A stretch of DNA of 5,563 bases from Sedimentisphaerales bacterium (lineage in GTDB: Bacteria; Planctomycetota; Phycisphaerae; Sedimentisphaerales; Anaerobacaceae), in NCBI GenBank assembly GCA_016933985.1, contig JAFGTU010000206.1:1-5563 (forward strand), read 5' to 3'. Made by a program: the position numbers and the translations under genes. Position 1 is the first letter of the stretch. Every line of letters starts with the position of its first letter. This document shows positions 1-5,081 of the stretch, piece after piece. The notes under the pieces are model-generated. The model was not told the origin of the DNA. It saw only the letters and a program-made list of their open reading frames with translations, and did not search any database.

Positions 1-311
1 ACAACAAGTCCGATTTCGGGCCCGATAATTTGTGAAAACCGTTTTTTTCGTGCTTGACAGGGGGTCTGACAAAGGCGATTTTAGCCGAAATGTTTTGATA
101 TAGAGTCAAAATGGAGACACGATTTGCGAACCATTGCCCTCTTTCTCAAGTCTTATGTGGGGTCTTGGCGGAGCAGAGTTGCCCTGTTTTTCATAATACC
201 CTGCCAAGTAGCAAAACAAGACACTCCAAATAACGTCACATCACGGATCGACTTGGATTCTTAGGCAGCCCACGTCGAACAGTCAAAAAACCTCTGAAAG
301 AAGCGATTACG
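1..311. other. Upstream non-coding stretch, no gene recognised
   Basis: I see no convincing reading frame on either strand and no tRNA- or rRNA-like sequence. The stretch contains a 10-bp perfect palindrome TCGGGCCCGA (16-25), a TTGACA hexamer (54-59) without a good -10 box at the right distance, and a dyad TTTTGA-N7-TCAAAA (93-111). These could be remnants of a regulatory region for a gene outside the window, but none can be assigned a function. It is best read as intergenic sequence ahead of the regulator gene. Confidence 0.5.
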
Positions 312-326
312 TTGTCTATTAGACAA
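312..326. promoter_or_regulatory. Perfect 15-bp palindrome over the -35 box, candidate operator
   Basis: TTGTCTA-T-TAGACAA is a perfect 7-1-7 dyad. Its right arm contains the TAGACA -35 hexamer of the promoter ahead of the sigma-54 activator gene. A protein bound here would compete with RNA polymerase, so a repressor or autoregulatory site is the natural reading. Which protein binds is not visible; no other regulator gene is in the window. Confidence 0.5.
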
Positions 327-348
327 TCGCACCGTGCTGCAATATAAT
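320..348 (+). promoter_or_regulatory. Sigma-70-type promoter of the regulator gene
   Basis: TAGACA at 320-325 (five of six matches to TTGACA) is followed after exactly 17 bp by a perfect TATAAT at 343-348. Transcription would start near 355, leaving a leader of about 80 nt before the regulator start at 433. A further inverted repeat GCACCG/CGGTGC (329-334 and 351-356) brackets the -10 box. Assignment is by consensus and position only. Confidence 0.6.
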
Positions 349-432
349 GCCGGTGCCATAAATGCCTAAGATCGGGCATAGCACAGTGTCAACGGTCCAT
401 CAAAGACCTTTAGGTTGTGATACGATGATAAC

Positions 433-1779
433 ATGGTAAATAAACTTTACGCTAAAGAACAAGAAGTCATTTTAGACTCAATAAGTGAGGGTGTTTTCAC
501 CGTTAACTCGAACTGGCAAATTACTTTCTTCAATCGTGCAGCCGAAGAAATCACCGGTGTCGAGCGTGGTAAAGCCGTGGGGCGACAGTGTAGAGACATC
601 TTGCGAGCAGATGTATGTGAGACCGAGTGTGCGCTGCGTGAAACGATGATAACCGGCGTGCCTATCGTTAATAGGGCAGTTCATATCATTGATGCCGGTG
701 GGAGACGCCGAGCAATCGCCATATCTACCGCGCTTCTAAAAGATTACAAGGGCACGGTTATCGGCGGCGTCGAGATGTTCCGAGATATGACTCTCGTGGA
801 GGAGCTTCGCAAAGAACTTGAGAGTCGATATTGTTGTGAGGATATTATAAGCCAAAACCACCGGATTCAGGAGATATTTCGCACTATGCCGCATATTTCC
901 GAGAGTAATTGCACGGTCCTTATTGAGGGCGAGAGCGGAACCGGCAAAGAGCTTTTCGCACGGGCGATTCATAATCTAAGCCTGCGTAAAGACAAGCCTT
1001 TTGTCGCGGTAAGCTGCGGTGCTTTACCTGAGACGCTCCTGGAATCAGAGCTGTTTGGCTACAAGGCAGGTGCGTTCACAGACGCCAAGAAAGACAAGCC
1101 CGGACGTTTTGCTCTTGCCGAAGGTGGTACGCTGTTTTTGGACGAGATAGGCGACGTGTCGATAGCGATGCAGGTACGGCTACTTCGTGTTTTGCAGGAG
1201 CGTGTATACGAGCCATTAGGGTCTGTGGAGTCGGTCAAGGCAGATGTTCGCATCGTTGCGGCTACGAACAAGAAGCTGAGCGAGCTTGTGGGGCAAGGCG
1301 TGTTCCGAGACGATTTGTATTATAGAATCAATGTTATGAGGCTTGAATTGCCTGCGTTGCGGGAGCGGAAGGAGGATATTCCGCTGCTTATAGATCACTT
1401 TATCGCGCGTTTCAACCGGTTACAGAATCGCAACATCTGTTGTGTTACGAATGAGGTTTTGGCGTCGCTTGTCTCTTACGATTATCCTGGCAACATTCGT
1501 GAGTTGGAGAATATCATCGAGCGGTGTTTCGTTTTGTGCCAGGGGGAGGTTATCGAGGTCAAGCATCTTCCTGCGTCGGTTCGCCCGCTTGGCGGCGCTG
1601 AGAAGGCTGGCAAAGGGACTGTGAGTAGTATCAGACAGATGGAGGCGGCTTTGATAGTTGAGGCGCTTCAGCGGAACAAGGGCAATCAGACGGCTGCGGC
1701 GAAGGACTTGGGGCTAAACAAGAGCACGCTTTATCGGAAGCTCAAAGCCTACAAGATCAACGCAAAAGGGCTTCGTTAG
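433..1779 (+). CDS. PAS-domain sigma-54-dependent transcriptional activator (NtrC family)
   Basis: A 448-residue enhancer-binding protein that would use ATP hydrolysis to remodel sigma-54 RNA polymerase at -24/-12 promoters. Seen in the sequence: an N-terminal PAS domain (about 8-120) with cysteines at 53, 62 and 66; an AAA+ domain (about 137-365) with Walker A GESGTGKE (166-173), sigma-54 contact loop GAFTDA (213-218, usual form GAFTGA), Walker B LFLDEIGD (234-241), AATN sensor (276-279), FRDDLYYRIN with candidate arginine fingers R292 and R298, and PGNIREL (352-358); and a C-terminal Fis-type helix-turn-helix (about 403-442, GNQTAAAKDLGLNKSTLYRK). There is no response-regulator receiver domain, so the signal is probably sensed directly by the PAS domain. 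The ATG start gives an intact PAS but has only a poor Shine-Dalgarno. It lies upstream of, and likely controls, the sigma-54 promoter at 1960. The family is certain; signal and target are inferred. Confidence 0.95.
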   Translation: MVNKLYAKEQEVILDSISEGVFTVNSNWQITFFNRAAEEITGVERGKAVGRQCRDILRADVCETECALRETMITGVPIVNRAVHIIDAGGRRRAIAISTALLKDYKGTVIGGVEMFRDMTLVEELRKELESRYCCEDIISQNHRIQEIFRTMPHISESNCTVLIEGESGTGKELFARAIHNLSLRKDKPFVAVSCGALPETLLESELFGYKAGAFTDAKKDKPGRFALAEGGTLFLDEIGDVSIAMQVRLLRVLQERVYEPLGSVESVKADVRIVAATNKKLSELVGQGVFRDDLYYRINVMRLELPALRERKEDIPLLIDHFIARFNRLQNRNICCVTNEVLASLVSYDYPGNIRELENIIERCFVLCQGEVIEVKHLPASVRPLGGAEKAGKGTVSSIRQMEAALIVEALQRNKGNQTAAAKDLGLNKSTLYRKLKAYKINAKGLR

Positions 1780-1818
1780 GGAGCGGGACGCAGGCATTTC
1801 ACAAAGGCATCGGTGTAA

Positions 1819-1884
1819 ATTGCAATCGTTCCGTGGGCCGTAGCGTTGCATTTTGCAATATCTTGCCGTTGCCACATACAACGC
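1819..1884. promoter_or_regulatory. Candidate upstream activator sites (TTGCA dyads)
   Basis: Three dyads cluster here: ATTGCAAT (1819-1826, perfect 8-bp palindrome), TTGCA-TTT-TGCAA (1846-1858) and CGTTG-N7-CAACG (1867-1883). They lie about 100-170 bp before the predicted sigma-54 start site, the normal distance for enhancer sites of NtrC-family activators, and just after the regulator gene. The first two share TTGCAAT. Binding is inferred from position and symmetry; the arms are short, so some may be chance. Confidence 0.4.
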
Positions 1885-1959
1885 GGAAATAACTTGAGCT
1901 CACATAAACTCTTATGAATTCTGATTTTGCGCGGGGGCTGTCTATGATGGCGTTTTTCG

Positions 1960-1976
1960 TTGGCACGACGATTGCT
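1960..1976 (+). promoter_or_regulatory. Sigma-54 (-24/-12) promoter of the NifX/DUF89/DUF5320 operon
   Basis: TTGGCACGACGATTGCT fits the full YTGGCACGRNNNTTGCW consensus at every defined position. The invariant GG (1962-1963) and GC (1974-1975) are separated by exactly 10 bp. The predicted transcription start is near 1987. It lies about 180 bp after a sigma-54 activator gene and points toward the NifX-like gene, which makes a chance match unlikely. It is the only such site I found in the window. Confidence 0.9.
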
Positions 1977-2026
1977 CGGTGATGTTTAGTGAAGATCGCG
2001 AATGTGATTTTCAGGCATATTGAGAC

Positions 2027-2131
2027 ATGAAGAGCCTTTGTGCTTCGAAAGGTATGGGATTATCGGGGCTCTTCGGGCTTGGCAACGACGAGGCTGTCAG
2101 GCTGAAGTCTGACACGTGTTTAGCATTTTGA
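2027..2131 (+). CDS. Possible 34-codon leader ORF, coupled by TGATG to the NifX-like gene
   Basis: An ATG at 2027 opens a frame of 34 codons starting MKSLCASKGMGLSG and ending at TGA 2129-2131. Its stop overlaps the ATG of the NifX-like gene in a TGATG arrangement, the classic geometry for translational coupling. This would explain why the NifX-like ATG has no Shine-Dalgarno of its own. The leader ORF itself has only a weak ribosome site (AGG at 2013-2015). The peptide resembles nothing I know, and a frame of this length can arise by chance. It spans both leader hairpins, so its translation would melt them. Confidence 0.3.
   Translation: MKSLCASKGMGLSGLFGLGNDEAVRLKSDTCLAF
2029..2114 (+). promoter_or_regulatory. 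Structured leader RNA of the sigma-54 operon
   Basis: The leader between the predicted start site (about 1987) and the first NifX-like gene can fold. GAAGAGCC (2029-2036) pairs perfectly with GGCTCTTC (2067-2074). A competing or nested stem CCTTT/AAAGG (2035-2039 and 2048-2052) shares bases with it. A second hairpin, TGTCAG/CTGACA (2095-2100 and 2109-2114), sits 16 nt before the ATG. No known riboswitch class is recognised, and there is no poly-U run to make a terminator. A role in translation control is a guess. Confidence 0.35.
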
Positions 2132-2523
2132 TGTTTAGAATAGCGATTCCCATCCGAGACGGTTTTGTATCACCGGCGTTCGACTTTGCTCGCAGGCTTT
2201 TGGTAGTGGAGTTTGGGGATAGCCTTGAAACGCAGCGTTTTGAGAGAGAGTTAGCCCCGGAACCGAATGCTCAGAGGGCAGCCAGACTTATGGGACTGCA
2301 GGTAAAGCTTCTTATATGTGGAGCGATCTCTCGGGATTTGGCGCAGTGGGTATTAGAGGCTGGTATTGAGATTCTGTCTTATGTGAGCGGCCCCATCGAT
2401 GAGGTAGTTAAGGCATATGCAGAAGGGCGACTGGCCGAACCGCGATTTGTCTTGCCAGGCAGTTGGCCCGGCGCACGAAACGGTTTTCATCGGTGCCGAC
2501 GAAGGCGCCGAGGACACAGGTAG
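2131..2523 (+). CDS. NifX/NifB-like (dinitrogenase FeMo-cofactor biosynthesis domain) protein with Arg-rich tail
   Basis: About 130 residues, with a PF02579-type fold: MFRIAIPI start, GFVSPAFDFARRLLVV (11-26) matching the family's VSPxFDxA pattern, then LLICGAIS (60-67) and a C-terminal helix with GPIDEVVKAYAEGRLAEPRF. Family members carry or handle iron-molybdenum or iron-sulfur clusters, and many stand alone outside nif operons. ATG 2131 is preferred because the family begins directly with the M-x-IAIP strand; a GTG at 2116 would add five residues. There is no clear Shine-Dalgarno, and the start overlaps the stop of a possible leader ORF. The tail (111-130) is unusual: basic, with a single cysteine and a run of five arginines (RCRRRRRGHR). 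It is the first gene after the sigma-54 promoter. The exact ligand cannot be told from sequence. Confidence 0.85.
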   Translation: MFRIAIPIRDGFVSPAFDFARRLLVVEFGDSLETQRFERELAPEPNAQRAARLMGLQVKLLICGAISRDLAQWVLEAGIEILSYVSGPIDEVVKAYAEGRLAEPRFVLPGSWPGARNGFHRCRRRRRGHR

Positions 2524-2621
2524 GCTAAGGCGGCCTTTTTGCGTCTTTGGCTGCTGAGAAGTAACCTGTGGATACTACCAACGGGGACGGAGTCTATGTG
2601 AACCAAGACTAAGGAGAAAAA

Positions 2622-2984
2622 GTGAAGATAGCAATAACAGCACAGGGCAAAGAACTTTTAAGCGAAATAGATCTCAGGTTCGGGCGGGCAAAATGGCTTA
2701 TCGTCGCTGACACAGAAAGAGGGGAATTTCAGGCGCACGACAATAAGGTAAATTTGAACGCCGTCCAAGGAGCAGGCATTCAGACCGGACAGAACATAGC
2801 GAATCTTGGCGTCGAGGCAGTGATAACCGGCAATGTAGGGCCAAACGCTTTTAGGATGCTCAGTGCAGCAAGTGTGAGAATTTTTCTGGCTGAGAAGCAG
2901 ACCGTTCAAGAGGCAATAGAATCATTTAAGGTTGGAAACCTAAGAGAAGTGGATGAGGCTAGCGTCGAAGGACACTGGATTTAG
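2622..2984 (+). CDS. NifX/NifB-like (dinitrogenase FeMo-cofactor biosynthesis domain) protein
   Basis: A 120-residue single-domain member of PF02579, closer to the family core than its neighbour. It shows MKIAITAQG at the N-terminus, DLRFGRAKWLIV (17-28, the DxRFGRA signature), GAGIQTGQ (50-57), AVITGNVGPNAF (66-77) and a closing helix TVQEAIESFKVGNL followed by VEGHW. The start is GTG at 2622, supported by AAGGAG at 2611-2616 with 5-nt spacing. There are no cysteines, so any cluster would be held by other residues or only transiently, as in related small cluster-binding proteins. It follows the first NifX-like gene by 98 nt with no obvious promoter between, and precedes the DUF89 gene by 31 nt. 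Probable role: cofactor or metal-cluster carrier; substrate unknown. Confidence 0.92.
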   Translation: MKIAITAQGKELLSEIDLRFGRAKWLIVADTERGEFQAHDNKVNLNAVQGAGIQTGQNIANLGVEAVITGNVGPNAFRMLSAASVRIFLAEKQTVQEAIESFKVGNLREVDEASVEGHWI

Positions 2985-3015
2985 AACGCCGGCTTTCAGG
3001 CAGGTGTAAAGGACC

Positions 3016-3909
3016 ATGCGGATTTATCTGGATTGCATTGGTTGCTTTGTTCGACAGGCTCTGGATGCTGCGAGGCATGCGACAGACGACGAACAAATCC
3101 ACAAGGAGGTGCTGCGCAGAGTTCTGCGTATGGCGGGCGAGCTGGATCTCAGCCTGAGTCCGCCGGCAATCGGCCAACAAATACACCGGTTGATCAGGGA
3201 GCTTACGGGCAACGATGACCCGTATCGACAGGCCAAATGCCGCTTTAATAATTTGGCCTTGAGACTGTATCCCGACCTGCGGAAGCGGATTATAAGTTCC
3301 TCAAGTCCGCTTGAGACAGCAATTCGCCTGGCTATTGCAGGCAATATCATCGACCTGGGCGTCAAGACATCAATACTAGAAAATGAAATTGAAGGGGTCA
3401 TTAGAGATTGTCTGACGGCGGATTTTGACAGCCTCGCGGTGAAAGCGTTCGGCGATGCCGTCAGCAAAGCAGAAAGAGTGCTCTATCTGGCGGATAATGC
3501 CGGCGAGATTGTTTTAGACCGTCTGTTGATAGAGCAGTTGCCTGTCGAGAAGGTCACGGTAGCTGTCAAGGGTTCGCCTGTGATAAATGACGCAACAATG
3601 GAGGATGCATTGCTGGCGGGGCTGCCCAGGATAGTCGAAGTTATTGATAACGGTTCCGATGCTCCCGGGACGATTCTGGAAACTTGTTCGGAGACTTTCC
3701 GGGGACGGTTTGAAGATGCCGATTTGATTGTCGCCAAGGGACAAGGAAATTACGAAACCCTCAGCGACGTGGATAAAAAAATATTCTTCATACTGAAGGT
3801 TAAGTGTCCCGTTATTGCGAGGGAACTTGGCTGTGAAATAGGGCGGATGATTTTACAGAAGAGCAGGGCATTTAGCGATATTGGCGAGTTGGTTAAGGAG
3901 GCCGAATAG
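3016..3909 (+). CDS. DUF89 / ARMT1-like metal-dependent phosphatase family protein with CxxC motif
   Basis: A 297-residue protein of the DUF89 family (PF01937), whose characterised members are metal-dependent phosphatases that remove damaged phosphometabolites. Seen: N-terminal LDCIGCF (C7, C10) as in the stand-alone prokaryotic group; a helical region to about 150; YLADNAGE (157-164) with candidate metal ligands D160 and N161; KGSPVINDATMEDA (185-198) with N191 and D192; GSDAPG (213-218); and AKGQGNYE (240-247). All key motifs are present and length is normal. The start ATG is preceded by AGGTG (3002-3006, 9-nt spacing). The stop codon directly abuts the ATG of the next gene, implying tight co-expression. 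Association with NifX-like genes suggests its substrate may be linked to a metal cofactor, but that is inference; the actual substrate is unknown. Confidence 0.92.
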   Translation: MRIYLDCIGCFVRQALDAARHATDDEQIHKEVLRRVLRMAGELDLSLSPPAIGQQIHRLIRELTGNDDPYRQAKCRFNNLALRLYPDLRKRIISSSSPLETAIRLAIAGNIIDLGVKTSILENEIEGVIRDCLTADFDSLAVKAFGDAVSKAERVLYLADNAGEIVLDRLLIEQLPVEKVTVAVKGSPVINDATMEDALLAGLPRIVEVIDNGSDAPGTILETCSETFRGRFEDADLIVAKGQGNYETLSDVDKKIFFILKVKCPVIARELGCEIGRMILQKSRAFSDIGELVKEAE

Positions 3910-4365
3910 ATGCCTGGTTTTGATGGTACAGGGCCGTTAGGACAAGGGCCAATAACGGGACGAGGGCAAGGATTTTGTGTTTTGACAAGCTCGGCAGAGA
4001 ATCCTGGGCGAGTCAGGGGTTTTGCGGGATTAGAAGGTATGCCCGTTGGTCAAGAAGTTGAAAATCTTGGAGTTACCGGAAAGGAGGTGATCAACATGCC
4101 TTATGGAGATGGAACAGGTCCGGCAGGATTAGGTCCAATGACAGGAAGGGCTGCTGGCTTCTGCGCAGGCTATCCTGCGCCGGGTTACGCGAATCCTGTT
4201 TTGGGCAGAGCCGGATTTTACGGAGCCGGGACACCAGCCTTTGGGCCATACAGGATGCCTTACACCGGTTGGATCAGGCCGTGGATTGGCAGGGGTTTTG
4301 GCTTCGGTGGAGGTTTCATCCGAGGCCGGGGTCGCGGCCGCGGCAGGTTCGGATATCGGCGGTAG
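3910..4365 (+). CDS. Double DUF5320-like glycine-rich protein (two units in one frame)
   Basis: A 151-residue product made of two units with the same opening. Unit 1 (1-62) starts MPGFDGTGPLGQGPITGRGQ and has one Cys (23). Unit 2 (63-151) starts MPYGDGTGPAGLGPMTGRAA, contains GFCAGYPAPGYANP, and ends in a Gly/Arg tail with alternating RG. Both match the DUF5320 pattern, whose function is unknown. There is no membrane segment or signal peptide. The start abuts the DUF89 stop with no gap; GTTAAGGAGG (3893-3902) inside the end of the DUF89 gene gives an excellent Shine-Dalgarno. A second strong Shine-Dalgarno occurs before codon 63, so a shorter protein (4096-4365, 89 residues) may be made separately. 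Read either as a fusion by loss of an intervening stop, or as one frame with two starts. Confidence 0.8.
   Translation: MPGFDGTGPLGQGPITGRGQGFCVLTSSAENPGRVRGFAGLEGMPVGQEVENLGVTGKEVINMPYGDGTGPAGLGPMTGRAAGFCAGYPAPGYANPVLGRAGFYGAGTPAFGPYRMPYTGWIRPWIGRGFGFGGGFIRGRGRGRGRFGYRR
4081..4095 (+). promoter_or_regulatory. Internal ribosome binding site for an in-frame second start at 4096
   Basis: AAGGAGGTGA (4081-4090) is an almost complete anti-16S match, placed 5 nt before an in-frame ATG at 4096. The first 38 residues from that ATG match the start of the independent gene at 4656 at 34 positions. In the longer frame the site is read as the linker KEVIN. This strongly suggests that ribosomes start here and that the downstream unit is, or was, a separate gene. 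Confidence 0.75.
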
Positions 4366-4403
4366 ATTCAAGTTAGCGATTGACCGCAGAAAGGAAGGTT
4401 AAT

Positions 4404-4631
4404 ATGCCAAGAGGCGATGGAACAGGCCCCGGCGGCAGAGGCGCCGGAACAGGACGCGGCATGGGGCGGGGCCAAGGGCAAGGCAGAGGCAGAATGGGTG
4501 GCCCGTTTGCGGCGGGGCCGGGCGGAAATTGCGTCTGCCCGAGCTGTGGAGCAACGGTCCCTCATGTTGCAGGGCAGCCCTGCAACTCGAGAAGCTGCCT
4601 CAAATGTGGTGCGGCAATGACAAGAAGTTAA
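4404..4631 (+). CDS. Small zinc-ribbon protein with DUF5320-like glycine-rich N-terminus
   Basis: A 75-residue protein in two parts. Residues 1-40 are Gly/Arg-rich and open with MPRGDGTGPGGRG, the same signature as the flanking DUF5320-like proteins. Residues 43-68 hold six cysteines: CVCPSC (43, 45, 48), C60, and CLKC (65, 68), arranged as a CPxCG...CxKCG zinc ribbon with a conserved-looking VPH and QPC between the knuckles. ATG 4404 is chosen because AGGAAGG (4392-4398) lies 5 nt upstream and the MPxGDGTGP start aligns with its neighbours; an upstream TTG at 4380 would only add a leader with no such support. It follows the previous gene by 38 nt and precedes the next by 24 nt. Probable metal-binding accessory protein; partner unknown. 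Confidence 0.8.
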   Translation: MPRGDGTGPGGRGAGTGRGMGRGQGQGRGRMGGPFAAGPGGNCVCPSCGATVPHVAGQPCNSRSCLKCGAAMTRS

Positions 4632-4655
4632 CATCTTTTTGAAAGGAGAATTATT

Positions 4656-5051
4656 ATGCCAGGTGGAGATGGAACAGGTCCTGCAGGTATGGGGCCGATG
4701 ACAGGCAGAGCGGCAGGTTTTTGTGCTGGTTATCCGATTCCGGGTTATGCAAATCCGGTCGGTGGACGTGGATTCTTCGGTCGCGGAATGGGCCGAGGCG
4801 GCGGATGGGGTCGTCGTAACTGGTACTATGCAACCGGTCTTCCCGGATGGGCCAGAGCGGGATATGGCTGGCCAGCGTGGGGGGGTTCCGTGAATCCATA
4901 CGGCTACGCTGCTGCGGCGTCCGTTCCCGGGTTGACAGCGCAACAGGAACTTGACGGCCTTAAAGGCCAAGCAGAGTACCTTGAAGACAGCCTCGATGGA
5001 ATAAAAAAGCGTATCGAAGAGCTTGAGAGCCTGAAAACCAGCAAAGAATAA
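4656..5051 (+). CDS. DUF5320-like glycine-rich protein with C-terminal coiled coil
   Basis: A 131-residue protein with a clear three-part layout: DUF5320-like opening MPGGDGTGPAGMGPMTGRAA with one Cys (23); a Gly/Arg/Trp/Tyr-rich middle (38-85, including RRNWYYATGLPGW); and a charged helix (about 93-128) with Leu/Ile spacing suitable for a coiled coil (LDGLKGQAEYLEDSLDGIKK). The ATG is preceded by AAAGGAGA (4643-4650 region; AGGAG at 4644-4648, 7-nt spacing). It ends in tandem stops TAATAA. Its first 38 residues match unit 2 of the double gene at 34 positions, so they are duplicates, but only this copy has the coiled-coil tail. Last gene of the operon before a weak terminator. The function of DUF5320 is not known; self-assembly through the tail is a plausible inference. 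Confidence 0.88.
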   Translation: MPGGDGTGPAGMGPMTGRAAGFCAGYPIPGYANPVGGRGFFGRGMGRGGGWGRRNWYYATGLPGWARAGYGWPAWGGSVNPYGYAAAASVPGLTAQQELDGLKGQAEYLEDSLDGIKKRIEELESLKTSKE

Positions 5052-5056
5052 TAAAG

Positions 5057-5081
5057 ACAGAGATAGACACTCTGTGTTTTT
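5057..5081 (+). terminator. Weak rho-independent terminator at the operon end
   Basis: ACAGAG (5057-5062) pairs with CTCTGT (5070-5075) around a 7-nt loop, followed after one G by five T (5077-5081). The stem is short and only moderately GC-rich, so termination may be partial. Its place, five nucleotides after the stop codon of the last small gene and before a differently themed gene, supports the call. Confidence 0.5.

Noticed and set aside
54..82. TTGACA hexamer at 54-59 as a promoter
   Set aside because: The hexamer at the right distance for a -10 box (GATTTT) matches only three of six bases and no gene follows closely.
163..183. Sigma-54-like TTGGCGG...TTGCC upstream of the regulator
   Set aside because: The spacing between the GG and GC elements is 12 bp (or 9 bp for the alternative GG) instead of 10, and the -24 element deviates from consensus.
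2116..2130. GTG at 2116 as the start of the first NifX-like gene
   Set aside because: It adds five residues before the conserved M-x-IAIP strand and would place the ribosome site inside a hairpin; ATG 2131 fits the family better.
2527..2540. AAGG-CGG-CCTT followed by T-rich bases as a terminator between the two NifX-like genes
   Set aside because: The stem is only 4 bp with a 3-nt loop, and the T run overlaps the stem. It is too weak to count as a terminator.
3024..3467. Open frame of 147 codons on the minus strand inside the DUF89 gene
   Set aside because: It is fully antisense to conserved DUF89 sequence, with low-complexity Ser/Arg content and no recognisable motif.
4300..4360. GC-rich GGCCGGGGTCGCGGCCGCGGC-type repeats as a structural DNA element
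   Set aside because: The bases are fully explained by coding for the alternating Arg-Gly tail of the DUF5320-like protein.
4380..4403. TTG at 4380 as the start of the zinc-ribbon gene
   Set aside because: The ATG at 4404 has a clear AGGAAGG ribosome site and begins with the MPxGDGTGP signature shared by its neighbours.
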